From Phenylobacterium zucineum HLK1 (GTDB lineage Bacteria; Pseudomonadota; Alphaproteobacteria; Caulobacterales; Caulobacteraceae): a stretch of DNA of 64,000 nucleotides. The translations under genes and the position numbers were made by a program. The notes beneath the pieces are model-generated. The model saw nothing but the letters and a program-made list of their open reading frames with translations. It was not told the DNA's origin and searched no databases. The stretch spans positions 682,001 through 746,000 of the forward strand of contig NC_011144.1 of the NCBI RefSeq assembly GCF_000017265.1, written 5' to 3'. Below are positions 1 through 8,190 of this stretch, piece after piece (the stretch's first letter is position 1; each line of letters starts with the position of its first letter).

Positions 1-1
1 G

Positions 2-88
2 GAGGCGCCGGCCCGGTTCCTGGTCGGCTACGGCATGGACGCCGCCGGCCAGATGCGGGGCCTGCCGTACATCGGGGCGATGGACTAG
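2..88 (+). CDS. hpt: Hypoxanthine phosphoribosyltransferase, C-terminal end (partial)
   Basis: Only the last 28 codons lie in the window; the gene enters from the left edge and stops at a TAG. The visible tail contains FLVGYGMD followed by LPYIGAMD. This matches the conserved C-terminus of hypoxanthine-guanine phosphoribosyltransferases, which usually read VGYGLD...R.LPYIG. The family salvages hypoxanthine and guanine with PRPP to IMP and GMP in the cytoplasm. The next gene starts six bases after the stop, so the two are probably co-transcribed. The identification rests on this short tail only. Confidence 0.75.
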   Translation, partial: EAPARFLVGYGMDAAGQMRGLPYIGAMD

Positions 89-93
89 GGACC

Positions 94-558
94 ATGCCCG
101 CGCTCACGATCCGCGAGGACGACCTCAGCCACGAGCAGACCCGAGCGCTGCTGGCGCTGCACCTGGCGGGGATGCACGAGACCTCGCCGCCGGAGAACGT
201 CTTCGCCCTGGACCTGTCGGGCCTTCAGCAGCCGGGGATCACCGTCTGGAGCGCCTGGGCGGGCGAGGCGATCGCCGGGATCGGGGCGCTGAAGGCGCTG
301 GACGACCGCACGGGCGAGATCAAGTCGATGCGGACCCATCCCGACCACCTGCGCAAGGGCGTGGGCGCGGCGATCCTGGACCACATCGTCGCCGAGGCGC
401 GCCGGCGCGGGCTGACGCGGCTGAGCCTGGAGACCGGCCGCGGGCCCGCCTTCGAGCCGGCGCTGGGCATGTACCGGACGCGCGGCTTCGCGCCGGGCGA
501 GGCGTTCGCCGACTACCGGCCGAACGCCTTCAGCCAGTTCATGCACCTCGACCTTTGA
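94..558 (+). CDS. GNAT family N-acetyltransferase
   Basis: A 154-residue protein, normal length for a single-domain GNAT enzyme that transfers acetyl from acetyl-CoA to an amine. The acetyl-CoA pyrophosphate-binding motif is visible as RKGVGA at about residues 87-92, after the beta-4 strand EIKSMRTHP. The C-terminal YRTRGF and the final strand are typical of PhnO/ElaA-like small-molecule acetyltransferases. It follows the hpt tail by six bases and probably shares its transcript. The substrate cannot be told from the sequence. It faces lysA tail to tail. Confidence 0.85.
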   Translation: MPALTIREDDLSHEQTRALLALHLAGMHETSPPENVFALDLSGLQQPGITVWSAWAGEAIAGIGALKALDDRTGEIKSMRTHPDHLRKGVGAAILDHIVAEARRRGLTRLSLETGRGPAFEPALGMYRTRGFAPGEAFADYRPNAFSQFMHLDL

Positions 559-579
559 AAGGGGACCTGTGACGGCGCC

Positions 580-1848
580 TCACAGCCAGGGCGCGGGCCG
601 CTCGCGCGCCAGCATGTCGTCATAGGTCGGCCGCGGGCGGACCACGGCGAACTCGGCGCCCTTCACCAGCACTTCGGGGACCAGCAGGCGCGAGTTGTAC
701 TCGCTGGCCATCGCCGCCCCGTAGGCCCCGGCGGTCATGAACGCCACGAGGTCGCCCGGCTCCAGCGGCGGCAGGGCCCGGTCGCGGGTGAAGGTGTCGC
801 CGGTCTCGCAGACCGGGCCCACCACGTCGTAGGGACGCGCCTCGCCCTCGCGCGGCCGCACCGCCCGGATGTCGTGGTAGGCGTCGTACATGGCCGGCCG
901 GATCAGGTCGTTCATGGCCGCGTCGAGCACCAGGAAGCGCCGCCCCTCGGGCCGCTCGTGGACGTGGGTCACGCCGGCGATCAGCACGCCGGCGTTGGCG
1001 GCGATCATCCGCCCGGGCTCGAAGGCGAGGCCGACGTCCAGACCGCCCACCGTCTCGGCGATCATGGCGGCGTAGTCGTCGGGGGACGGCGGTTCGGGCT
1101 GGTTGAAGTAGGGCACGCCGAGGCCGCCGCCGAGGTCCAGGCGCTCGACCCGCAGGCCCTCGCGCTGGAGGCGCTCGACGAGGCCGCGCATCTTGGCGAA
1201 GGCCTCGGCCATGGGCGCAAGGTCGGTGATCTGGCTGCCGATGTGGCAGGCCACGCCCACGGGGCGGACGCCGGCCAGGTTCGAGGCCTTGGCGTAGAGG
1301 CGCTCGGCCTCGGAGAACGAGACGCCGAACTTGTTCTCGGACTTGCCGGTTGAGATCTTCTCGTGCCCGCCGGCCTGCACGTCGGGGTTCACCCGGATGG
1401 CGATCTGCGCCCGCACGCCCAGGCGCTGGGCGACCCGGTCGACGAGGTCGAGCTCGGGCTCGGATTCGACGTTGATCTCGGCCACCCCGGCCTGCAGCGC
1501 GAAGGCCACCTCGGCCTCGGTCTTGCCGACGCCGGAGAAGACGATGCGCTCGGGCGGCACGCCCGCGGCGAGCGCCCGCCGCACCTCGCCCTCGGAGACG
1601 ACGTCCGCCCCGGCGCCCAGGCGCGCGAGGGTGCGCAGCACGGCGACGTTGGAGTTGGCCTTCACGGCGAAGGCGATCAGCGGATCCTTCACCCCGTGCG
1701 CCACGAGGGCGTCGCGCAGCACGGTGTAGTGCCGCTCTAGCGTGGCGGACGAATAGACGTAGACCGGCGTGCCGACCGCCTGCGCAATGCGCGCCAGCGG
1801 CACGTCCTCGCAGAAGAGCTCGCCCCCGCGGAGCTCGAAATGGTTCAT
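580..1848 (-). CDS. lysA: Diaminopimelate decarboxylase
   Basis: A 422-residue PLP enzyme that decarboxylates meso-diaminopimelate to L-lysine, the last step of lysine synthesis. The fold-type III alanine-racemase barrel is recognisable. The PLP lysine is K63 in AFAVKAN, HIGSQI lies near residue 205, a glycine-rich LGGGLGVPY phosphate-binding loop follows, and CETGDTF near residue 347 supplies the catalytic cysteine at the dimer interface. Length matches the family. Its ATG overlaps the stop codon of the upstream lipoprotein gene (ATGA), so it is the third gene of an argH-lipoprotein-lysA operon. Confidence 0.97.
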   Translation of the reverse strand: MNHFELRGGELFCEDVPLARIAQAVGTPVYVYSSATLERHYTVLRDALVAHGVKDPLIAFAVKANSNVAVLRTLARLGAGADVVSEGEVRRALAAGVPPERIVFSGVGKTEAEVAFALQAGVAEINVESEPELDLVDRVAQRLGVRAQIAIRVNPDVQAGGHEKISTGKSENKFGVSFSEAERLYAKASNLAGVRPVGVACHIGSQITDLAPMAEAFAKMRGLVERLQREGLRVERLDLGGGLGVPYFNQPEPPSPDDYAAMIAETVGGLDVGLAFEPGRMIAANAGVLIAGVTHVHERPEGRRFLVLDAAMNDLIRPAMYDAYHDIRAVRPREGEARPYDVVGPVCETGDTFTRDRALPPLEPGDLVAFMTAGAYGAAMASEYNSRLLVPEVLVKGAEFAVVRPRPTYDDMLARERPAPWL

Positions 1849-2159
1849 CGGCGCGGGTTGGCGTACGGGTCGGGCAGGGCGCCCTGGGGCGCGGTGCGGC
1901 CGGGGTTCGGCGAGGTGCCCTCGATCGGCAGGGTGCGCGGCGGCGCCGGGTCGGTCGAGCGGTCGCGCGGATCGACGGTGTCCACGGGACGGGCGGGGTC
2001 GCGCTTGCGCTGGGCGTTGTCGGCGTCGCGGGTGGTGTTGCGCTCGGCGCCGAACAGCGGGCCGGGGCGCTCCAGCTGGCCCATCTTGCCGCAGCCGGCG
2101 AGGCCGGCGGCCAGGATCAGGACGAGCGCCGCGGCGCCGGTTTGGATTTTGCGGCTCAT
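1845..2159 (-). CDS. Small lipoprotein between argH and lysA (LptM/YifL-like)
   Basis: A 104-residue protein with a lipoprotein signal peptide: MSRK, a hydrophobic stretch, then the lipobox LAGC with the lipidated cysteine at residue 23, followed by [11 protein letters not shown]. That post-cysteine pattern (C-G-x-K-G-x-L-x-x-P) is the signature of the LptM/YifL family, which in enterobacteria assists assembly of the LptD translocon. The remainder is low-complexity, proline- and charge-rich, and probably disordered in the periplasm. Start and stop both overlap their neighbours by ATGA, so translation is coupled to argH and lysA. The LptM role is inferred from family only. Confidence 0.85.
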   Translation of the reverse strand: MSRKIQTGAAALVLILAAGLAGCGKMGQLERPGPLFGAERNTTRDADNAQRKRDPARPVDTVDPRDRSTDPAPPRTLPIEGTSPNPGRTAPQGALPDPYANPRR

Positions 2160-3607
2160 GCCAGGAGGTCCTTCCAACGCTTGATCTGGGCCCGCACCTG
2201 GTCGGGCGCGGTTCCGCCGTAGCTGCGGCGGCTGCGCGCCGAGGCCTCGGGCGTCAGCACATCGTAGACCGAAGCCGTGATCCTGGGGTCCAGCTTCTGC
2301 AGCTCGTCCAGAGAAAGTTGCGAAAGCTCCTGGCCCAGCTCCTCGGCCCGCTTCACGGCCGCGCCGGTCACGTGGTGGGCGTCGCGGAAGGGCAGGTTCA
2401 GCTCGCGCACCAGCCAGTCGGCGAGGTCGGTGGCGGTCGAGAAGCCCGAGCCGGCCGCCCGGGCCATCGCCGCCACGTTCGGCTGCAGGTCGGCGACCAT
2501 GCCGGCCATGGCGCGCAGCGACAGCTCGAGCGCGTCGAAGGCCTCGAAGGTGGGGACCTTGTCCTCCTGCATGTCCTTCGAATAGGTCAGCGGCAGCCCC
2601 TTCATCACCACCGCCAGCTGCTGGAAGCTGGCGAGCAGCCGGCCGGCCTTGGCCCGGACCAGTTCGGCGGCGTCGGGGTTCTTCTTCTGCGGCATGATCG
2701 ACGAGCCGGTCGTGAAGGCGTCGGACAGCCTCACGAAGCCGAACTGCGGCGTCATCCAGATCACGATCTCCTCGGCCAGCCGCGACAGGTGGATGGCGCA
2801 GATCGAGCCGGCGGCCAGGCTCTCCAGGGCGAAGTCGCGGTCGGAGACGCTGTCCAGGGAGTTGGCCGTGGGCCGGTCGAAGCCCAGCGCGGCGGCCGTC
2901 ATCTGGCGGTCGATCGGGAAGGGCGAACCGGCCAGGGCGGCGGCGCCCAGCGGGCTCTCGTTCATCCGCGCCCGGGCGTCGGCGAAGCGCGCGGCGTCGC
3001 GGCCGAACATCTCCACATAGGCCATCAGGTGGTGGCCGACGGTCACCGGCTGGGCCGGCTGCAGGTGGGTGAAGCCGGGCATGATCGCGTCGGCGTGGGC
3101 CTCGGCCTTGGCGAGCAGGGCGCCCTGCAGAGCCCTGAGCTGCCCGATCGTCCGGTCGCAGGCGTCGCGGACCCACATGCGGAAGTCGAGCGCCACCTGG
3201 TCGTTGCGCGAGCGGGCGGTGTGCAGCCGGCCGGCGGCGGGCCCGATCAGCTCGCGCAGCCGGGCCTCCACGTTCATGTGGATGTCCTCGAACTCGTCGC
3301 GGAAGGGGAAGGTCCCCTCGGCCATCTCGCGCTCGATGGCGGCCAGGCCCTCCTGGATCTGCGCCTCGTCCTCGCTTGAAATGACTCCCGCCTTGAGCAA
3401 CATCGCCGCGTGCGCGCGGGACCCCGCCAGGTCCTGCGCCGCAAGGCGCTTGTCGAACCCGATGGAGACGTTGATCGCCTGCATCAATTCGGCGGGCTTG
3501 TCCGTAAACCGACCGCCCCACATGGCTTGTCCCGTGGGCGCCTGTCCCGTAGGCGTCTGGCCCGCCGGAGCGGTCCCGCCGGGCGCATCAGAGGAGTTGT
3601 CGGTCAT
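2156..3607 (-). CDS. argH: Argininosuccinate lyase
   Basis: Cleaves argininosuccinate to arginine and fumarate, the last step of arginine synthesis. The family core begins at MWGGRF (residue 28 from this start). The signature [12 protein letters not shown] carries the catalytic serine loop, and [13 protein letters not shown] is the substrate-binding segment. The start is uncertain. The ATG at 3607 adds a 27-residue Gly/Thr/Gln-rich extension with an imperfect 5-residue repeat. The internal ATG at 3524 would give the usual 456-residue enzyme. No clear ribosome binding site precedes either. With the longer start, this ATG abuts the ATG of the divergent thioredoxin gene. It leads the argH-lipoprotein-lysA operon. 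Confidence 0.95.
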   Translation of the reverse strand: MTDNSSDAPGGTAPAGQTPTGQAPTGQAMWGGRFTDKPAELMQAINVSIGFDKRLAAQDLAGSRAHAAMLLKAGVISSEDEAQIQEGLAAIEREMAEGTFPFRDEFEDIHMNVEARLRELIGPAAGRLHTARSRNDQVALDFRMWVRDACDRTIGQLRALQGALLAKAEAHADAIMPGFTHLQPAQPVTVGHHLMAYVEMFGRDAARFADARARMNESPLGAAALAGSPFPIDRQMTAAALGFDRPTANSLDSVSDRDFALESLAAGSICAIHLSRLAEEIVIWMTPQFGFVRLSDAFTTGSSIMPQKKNPDAAELVRAKAGRLLASFQQLAVVMKGLPLTYSKDMQEDKVPTFEAFDALELSLRAMAGMVADLQPNVAAMARAAGSGFSTATDLADWLVRELNLPFRDAHHVTGAAVKRAEELGQELSQLSLDELQKLDPRITASVYDVLTPEASARSRRSYGGTAPDQVRAQIKRWKDLLA

Positions 3608-4228
3608 ATGAGCGAAGGTCCAGCGGCCAGCACCAAACCCAGGAGCGTCCTGACGTGGGCCCTCTGGGGCGCAGCCCTCCTGGGCGTCGCGGCGGTTCTC
3701 TACATCATCGCTCAGGCTTCCACCAAGCCGGCGGCGACGACGGCGGGCGCGCCGGCGGCCAAGACCCTGATGAGCAAGTGGACTCCGCCCGAGGCGCCGA
3801 CCGCGCCGCCGGACTACGCGTTCTATGACGAGGCGGGCAAGCCGGTGCGCATCGCCGACTTCAAGGGCAAGGTCGTGGTGATGAACATCTGGGCGACTTG
3901 GTGCGCCCCCTGCAAGGTCGAGATGCCGACGCTGGCCAAGCTGCAGGCGGCCTACGCGGGCCAGCCCGTCGAGGTGGTGGCGGTCAGCATCGATTCCGCC
4001 GGCGAGGCGGCGGCGGCCAAGCTGTTCATCGCCAGCAACGACCCGCTGAAGTTCTACCACGACCGCGAGATGAAGCTGCCGTTCCGCCTGCAGCCGCCCG
4101 CCCAGGGCGCGCCGACGACGGTGATCTACGGCAAGGACGGCATGGAGATGGGCCGCGTGGCCGGAGAGGCCGACTGGGCCGGCGCCGAGGCCCGCGCCCT
4201 GGTGGACAAGGCCCTGGCCGCGGACTGA
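3608..4228 (+). CDS. Membrane-anchored TlpA-like thioredoxin
   Basis: A 206-residue protein with an N-terminal membrane anchor (about residues 15-35) and a periplasmic thioredoxin domain. The active-site motif is WCAPC at 98-102 and the cis-proline sits in GAPTTV near residue 168. TlpA-family proteins reduce periplasmic disulfides, commonly for cytochrome c or copper-oxidase maturation. GAGGAG lies at 3591-3596, eleven bases before this ATG, supporting the start. That site falls inside the N-terminal coding region of argH on the other strand. TlpA homologues are found beside argH in other Caulobacterales as far as I recall. Confidence 0.9.
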   Translation: MSEGPAASTKPRSVLTWALWGAALLGVAAVLYIIAQASTKPAATTAGAPAAKTLMSKWTPPEAPTAPPDYAFYDEAGKPVRIADFKGKVVVMNIWATWCAPCKVEMPTLAKLQAAYAGQPVEVVAVSIDSAGEAAAAKLFIASNDPLKFYHDREMKLPFRLQPPAQGAPTTVIYGKDGMEMGRVAGEADWAGAEARALVDKALAAD

Positions 4229-4244
4229 GAGCTCGGGGCGGGCC

Positions 4245-4655
4245 TCAGGCCGCCTCGGATTCCTTGACCCGTTCGGGCGCGACCGTACGCAGCAGGCTGA
4301 CCAGCGAGCTGCGGGCCTCGGGCGCGAGCCGCTCGTAGGCCGCCAGCAGCTCGAGCGCGCCCGGCGTGCGCATGCGGGTCAGGAGGTCGAGGTCCGTGGC
4401 GGTCTCGCGGTCGGGCCCGTCGAACACGTCCATCAGGTCGGTGACGCGGCAGCGCAGGGCGCGCGCGATCTGGACCAGCCGCGAGAAGGAGATCCGGTTG
4501 GCGCCGTTCTCGTACTTCTGGATCTGCTGGAAGCTGACCCCGCACTGCTCGGCCAGCGCCTCCTGCGACATGCCGATCGTCCGCCGCCGGATGCGGACCG
4601 CGGCTCCGAGAGCAATGTCCATCGGGTCGGGCGCCTTGGTGGACGTCTCGGACAT
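4245..4655 (-). CDS. XRE-family helix-turn-helix transcriptional regulator
   Basis: A 136-residue DNA-binding protein. The Cro/CI-type helix-turn-helix covers about residues 18-75 ([20 protein letters not shown] through the recognition segment [17 protein letters not shown]). The tail is a helical, possibly dimerising region. This family is widespread in alphaproteobacteria as single-domain regulators. I chose the ATG at 4655 because GGAGGGAGA lies just upstream of it; an in-frame ATG nine codons earlier is less well placed. The gene is divergent from the LprI-like protein at 4816, so it may regulate that gene or itself. Target unknown. Confidence 0.85.
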   Translation of the reverse strand: MSETSTKAPDPMDIALGAAVRIRRRTIGMSQEALAEQCGVSFQQIQKYENGANRISFSRLVQIARALRCRVTDLMDVFDGPDRETATDLDLLTRMRTPGALELLAAYERLAPEARSSLVSLLRTVAPERVKESEAA

Positions 4656-4815
4656 GAATTCTCCCTCCATAGCCCCGGACAACGTACAAGCGGCTCCCCC
4701 CGAACCGCGTTATCCAGACTTTCCAATAAAGGCCCTTGTTGCAGCCCTGCAAAGCTTTTTCCGAGCCGCAGGGCGGCGGATGCAACCTCGGCCGTGGCTC
4801 GGGTGTTGCACAGCC

Positions 4816-5712
4816 ATGCCGGGGCCAGCGGACGTGTGGTGGGACGACCTGCGGCAGGAGGCCGAGCTTCCGCCGGCCCCGCCGCCTGCCCGGCGCAAGG
4901 CCCCGCTGGTGGCCGGCGCGCTGGCGGCCGTGGCGCTTTCGGGCGGGCTGGCCTGGTGGTTCGCCTCGCCCTCCGAACCGTCCTTCCAGAACCAGATCGA
5001 GGTCCGGCCGCCGCCGGCGCCCATCCGCCTCGCCGGCCCGACCGCCGACGCCGAGCAGGTGCGGCGCGCCTACGAGGAGTTCGGCCTCGTCTACGCCAAC
5101 AGCGGCCCCGAGGGCCTCGCCCGCTTCGCCGAGAGCTGCGCGCAGTCGCTGCGGGGCGATCCGCGCATCCTGGACTTCTGCCTGGCCTTCGACCTGTTCA
5201 CCGGCGCGGTGCGGGACGAGCCGGCGGGCAAGAGCGGCGCGCGCCGGCTGGCGATGGTGCAGGCGGCCCTGCCGGACGCCGACCCGGACGCACGCATCGC
5301 CGAGGTGCAGCGCCTGATGCGGGACGTGACGGGGATCGCGCCAGCGGCCGAGACGACGCCGGCGGCGCAGGCGGCGGGACCACCCGCGCCCGCCGCGCCT
5401 TCCGATGCGTCCGCGCCGCCGCGCCCGGCGCCCGCGCGCAAGGCCGCCTCGCCCTGCCGGGGCCTGCCCACCGCCGACCGCCTCGTCTGCCAGAGCCCGA
5501 CGCTGAAGGTCCAGGACCGGCGGATGAAGGCGGCCTACGAGCGCGCGCTCGCCGCGGGCGCCGATCCGCTGGCCATCGACCGCGGCCAGGCCGAGTGGCG
5601 GGCGCAGCGCGAGGCCGCCGGCAGCCGCGCCGAACTCGCCGACCTCTACGCGCGCCGCGTGCGCGAGCTGAACGCCGCGGCCGAAGCCGCGCGGACCACG
5701 CCGCCCACCTGA
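4816..5712 (+). CDS. Membrane-anchored protein with LprI-like (DUF1311) C-terminal domain
   Basis: A 298-residue protein with a basic/proline stretch, one transmembrane segment at about residues 31-50, and a periplasmic region. The last 90 residues carry the LprI/DUF1311 pattern: a cysteine in SPCRGL, a second in RLVCQSP, then LKVQDRRMKAAYERAL and WRAQREAA. Members of that family include lysozyme inhibitors and envelope proteins of unknown role. The middle is a helical region followed by an Ala/Pro-rich linker. The start is the first ATG after in-frame upstream non-coding sequence. Function unknown beyond the domain assignment. Confidence 0.75.
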   Translation: MPGPADVWWDDLRQEAELPPAPPPARRKAPLVAGALAAVALSGGLAWWFASPSEPSFQNQIEVRPPPAPIRLAGPTADAEQVRRAYEEFGLVYANSGPEGLARFAESCAQSLRGDPRILDFCLAFDLFTGAVRDEPAGKSGARRLAMVQAALPDADPDARIAEVQRLMRDVTGIAPAAETTPAAQAAGPPAPAAPSDASAPPRPAPARKAASPCRGLPTADRLVCQSPTLKVQDRRMKAAYERALAAGADPLAIDRGQAEWRAQREAAGSRAELADLYARRVRELNAAAEAARTTPPT

Positions 5713-5784
5713 CCGGCCGGTTAAGCTCTTGGTGACCGAAGCACCCCCGAGTCTGCCGGGTCGGGGCAGCAGTCTTCGGGACCC

Positions 5785-6036
5785 ATGCGAGTAATCCGTT
5801 CACATCCTCCTTTCGACCATGGCGCGGCGCTGCGCGTGCCGCCGCCGCACGACCGCAAGAGCTGGGCCGTGCTGTGGAGCTGGCTGGGCGACGAGGCCCA
5901 GGCCGTCGCCGAGGCCGCCGCCGTCCAGGTCCGCACCCCCGAGGGACCGGTCGTCGCCCACTGTGGCGACTGGATCGTCCTGTCCCATTCCGGCTCGTTC
6001 CACGTGGCCCACGCCCTGCGGGCCTGCGACGCCTGA
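5785..6036 (+). CDS. Small hypothetical protein (83 aa)
   Basis: An 83-residue ORF with codon use like its neighbours (G/C in most third positions) and no convincing competing ORF. It has no signal peptide or recognisable domain. Two cysteines occur, in VAHCGDW and in RACDA at the end. The ribosome binding site is weak, so the exact start is uncertain. It lies between the LprI-like protein and the 80-residue protein that precedes the ribonucleotide reductase. I do not recognise the family. Confidence 0.5.
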   Translation: MRVIRSHPPFDHGAALRVPPPHDRKSWAVLWSWLGDEAQAVAEAAAVQVRTPEGPVVAHCGDWIVLSHSGSFHVAHALRACDA

Positions 6037-6115
6037 CCCGGGCGCGGGCGGGCCCTTGAACGGGCGCCCGCCGGCCCTAGATGCCCTTCCCGTCCAACAG
6101 AAAAGGGGAGGCACG

Positions 6116-6358
6116 ATGAAGACGGTGTCCGTTACGCCCGCCGACCTCGGCTGGGCCGTCCGATCCGACGGGATCGACAACGAGATGATCTTCCGCAGCG
6201 GGGCCAGGGCCGAGGCCGCGGGCCGCCGCGTGGCCCAGGCGCTCGCCGCCGCGGGCTTTCCGGTGAAGCTGCACGTCCACGCGCGGGACGGCAGCCTGGC
6301 GGGGCGCTTCGTGTGCCCGCCGCTCTCCGGGGCGGAGCCGGAGCCGACCCCGGCTTGA
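6116..6358 (+). CDS. Small DUF2188-like protein (80 aa)
   Basis: An 80-residue cytoplasmic protein preceded by AGGGGAGG seven bases before its ATG. The sequence runs from MKTVSVTPADLGWAVRSDG through a helix (GRRVAQALAAAG) to a beta strand (PVKLHVHARDGSLAGRF). This layout resembles DUF2188, a small alpha/beta fold of unknown function often found with stress proteins. Its TGA stop lies inside the FNR-type box at 6355-6368, so it marks the upstream edge of the low-oxygen island. Function not known. Confidence 0.6.
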   Translation: MKTVSVTPADLGWAVRSDGIDNEMIFRSGARAEAAGRRVAQALAAAGFPVKLHVHARDGSLAGRFVCPPLSGAEPEPTPA

Positions 6359-6368
6359 CCCGGGTCAA
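6355..6368 (+). promoter_or_regulatory. FNR/FixK-type box upstream of nrdZ
   Basis: TTGACCCGGGTCAA is a perfect 14-bp palindrome that fits TTGAY-N4-RTCAA, the site of CRP/FNR-family regulators such as FnrL, FixK and Nnr. It overlaps the stop codon of the preceding gene. A class II promoter with the box centred at -41.5 would start transcription near 6403, ahead of both the leader ORF at 6414 and the nrdZ start at 6478. The regulator itself is not in the window. Confidence 0.8.
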
Positions 6369-6413
6369 GGCGGCCGGCCGGGGAGCGGGACACGCTCGCC
6401 CGCGGAGGCCGCC

Positions 6414-6488
6414 ATGACCGCCCTCGCCGCACGCCCGCCATGCCCCAGCGCCCGCCGGCTCCCGCGCGAGGCGCGCCTTGGCCGCTGA
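6414..6488 (+). CDS. Short leader ORF overlapping the nrdZ start (24 aa)
   Basis: ATG at 6414 is preceded by GGAGG at a good distance and opens a 24-codon frame rich in Ala, Pro and Arg. It stops at TGA 6486-6488, eight bases past the TTG start of nrdZ in another frame. The strong ribosome binding site sits here and not at nrdZ, so the leader may deliver ribosomes to the nrdZ start by translational coupling. A sequencing frameshift that would join it to nrdZ is the alternative. No known homologue. Confidence 0.4.
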   Translation: MTALAARPPCPSARRLPREARLGR

Positions 6489-8190
6489 GCTCTCCGGCGC
6501 CGAGCTCTCCCGCCTGGTGTGGGAGGCCAAGTACCGGGCCCCCGGAGAGGCCGCGGTCGCCGACACCTGGGCCCGCATCGCCGCCGCGACCGCCGCAGTG
6601 GAGCGCGAACCGGGGCTCTGGCGAGGACGGTTTCGGGCCTTGCTGGAGGACTTCCGCTTCCTCCCCGGCGGGCGGATCCAGGCGGGGGCGGGCGATCCCG
6701 CCGCGGTGCTGTTCAACTGCTTCGTCCTGCCCGCATTCGGGCCTGGACCCGGGGCCGAGGCCGACCGGGCGCTGGACGCCCTGCGGGAGGCGGTGGCGAC
6801 CCTCCGGGCGGGCGGCGGCGTCGGCTGCGACGTCTCGGGGGCGCCGCCGGCCGGCGCGGCCGCGGAGCGGGGGCCGCCGGCGCCGGGGCCCGTCGGCTAC
6901 CTGCACCTGTGGGACGCCGCGTGCCGCGTGTTCCTGGCCGGCGCGACGCGTCAGGGCGCGCTGATGGGCGCGCTCCGCTGCGACCACCCGGACGTGGAGG
7001 CCTTCGCCGCGGCCAAGACCGCGCCCGGCGCGCTCAGCCGGTTCAACCTCTCTGTGGCGGTGACCGAGGCCTTCATGGCGGCGGTCGCGGCGGACGCCGA
7101 CTGGCCGCTGAGGTTCCCCGTGGAGACGGGCCCCGTGGTGCGCACGGTCCGCGCCCGGGGCCTCTGGACCCGCATCCTGCGCTGCGCCTACGAGACCGGC
7201 GATCCGGGGGTGCTGTTTATCGACCGGATCAACGCGGAGAACCCGCTGGCCTGGCGCGAGCGGCTGGCGGCGACCAACCCCTGCGGCGAGGTCCCGCTGC
7301 CCGACTACGGCGCCTGCGACCTGGGCTCGCTGAACCTGACGCGCTTCGTCGCCGCGCCCTTCACGCCCGAGGCGCGCCTGGACCTGGCCGGCCTGGCAGA
7401 GGCGGCGGCGGCGGCGGTGCGCCTGCTGGACGACGTCATCGACATCTCGGCCTTCCCGCTCGCCGCCCAGGCCGACGAGGCGCGGGCCACGCGCCGGATC
7501 GGCCTCGGGATCACCGGCCTGGCCGACGCCCTGGTGATGCTGGGGCTGCGGTACGGCGAGGCGGCGTCGCTGCGGGCGGCCGGTGAAGCGATGCGCACGA
7601 TCCGCGACGCGGCCTACGGCGCCTCGGCCGGGCTGGCGCGGGAGAAGGGCGCCTTCCCCGCCTGCGAGGCGGAGCGGCTGCTGGCCGGGCCGTTCGCGCG
7701 GCGCCTGCCGGAACCGCTGCGCGCGGCCATCGCGCGGCACGGGCTGCGCAATAGCCACCTGCTCGCCGTCGCGCCCGCCGGATCGATCAGCCTGCTGGCG
7801 GGCGGGATCTCGCCCGGGCTGGAGCCGATCTTCGCCGCCGTGCAGGAACGGACCCTGCGCACGAGCCCCGGGGAGACCCGCGCCGTCCGCTGGACGGCCG
7901 CCTCGGTGGCGCTGTGGCGGCGCGCGACGGGCGAGGCCGCCGGCCTTCCGCCGGCGTTCGCGGCGGCCCACGACATCCCCGCGGACGCGCACCTCGACAT
8001 GCAGGCGGCGCTGCAGCCTTACGTGGACCAGGCGATCTCGAAGACCGTCAACGTCCCGGTCGAGACCCCCTTCGAGGACTTCGCGCGGATCTACGCCGGG
8101 GCGCACGCGCGGGGGCTGAAGGGCTGCACCGCCTTCCGGCCGGCGCGCGCGCAGGTGATCGCCGCGGCGCCCGGCGGGTGTCCGGGCTAG
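6478..8190 (+). CDS. nrdZ: Adenosylcobalamin-dependent (class II) ribonucleotide reductase, short form
   Basis: Reduces ribonucleotides to deoxyribonucleotides without oxygen, using a coenzyme-B12-derived radical. The redox cysteines C81 (FNCFV) and C280 (GACDLGSLNL) are visible, with the thiyl-radical cysteine C269 and glutamate E271 in NPCGE. RFLPGGRIQAGAG and APAGSISLLAGG are further family motifs. At 570 residues it is a short form and ends soon after GCTAFRPAR. The C-terminal Cys-x-x-Cys arm of longer enzymes is missing, leaving one cysteine in GGCPG. The start is taken as TTG because no ATG or GTG occurs after the in-frame stop at 6415. A perfect FNR box lies upstream. Confidence 0.9.
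   Translation: MAAELSGAELSRLVWEAKYRAPGEAAVADTWARIAAATAAVEREPGLWRGRFRALLEDFRFLPGGRIQAGAGDPAAVLFNCFVLPAFGPGPGAEADRALDALREAVATLRAGGGVGCDVSGAPPAGAAAERGPPAPGPVGYLHLWDAACRVFLAGATRQGALMGALRCDHPDVEAFAAAKTAPGALSRFNLSVAVTEAFMAAVAADADWPLRFPVETGPVVRTVRARGLWTRILRCAYETGDPGVLFIDRINAENPLAWRERLAATNPCGEVPLPDYGACDLGSLNLTRFVAAPFTPEARLDLAGLAEAAAAAVRLLDDVIDISAFPLAAQADEARATRRIGLGITGLADALVMLGLRYGEAASLRAAGEAMRTIRDAAYGASAGLAREKGAFPACEAERLLAGPFARRLPEPLRAAIARHGLRNSHLLAVAPAGSISLLAGGISPGLEPIFAAVQERTLRTSPGETRAVRWTAASVALWRRATGEAAGLPPAFAAAHDIPADAHLDMQAALQPYVDQAISKTVNVPVETPFEDFARIYAGAHARGLKGCTAFRPARAQVIAAAPGGCPG

Noticed and set aside
3524..3580. A microsatellite-like repeat in argH as a phase-variable switch
   Set aside because: The repeat unit is about 15 bp, imperfect and only two to three copies, and lies in a segment that may not be translated; it keeps frame on any change.
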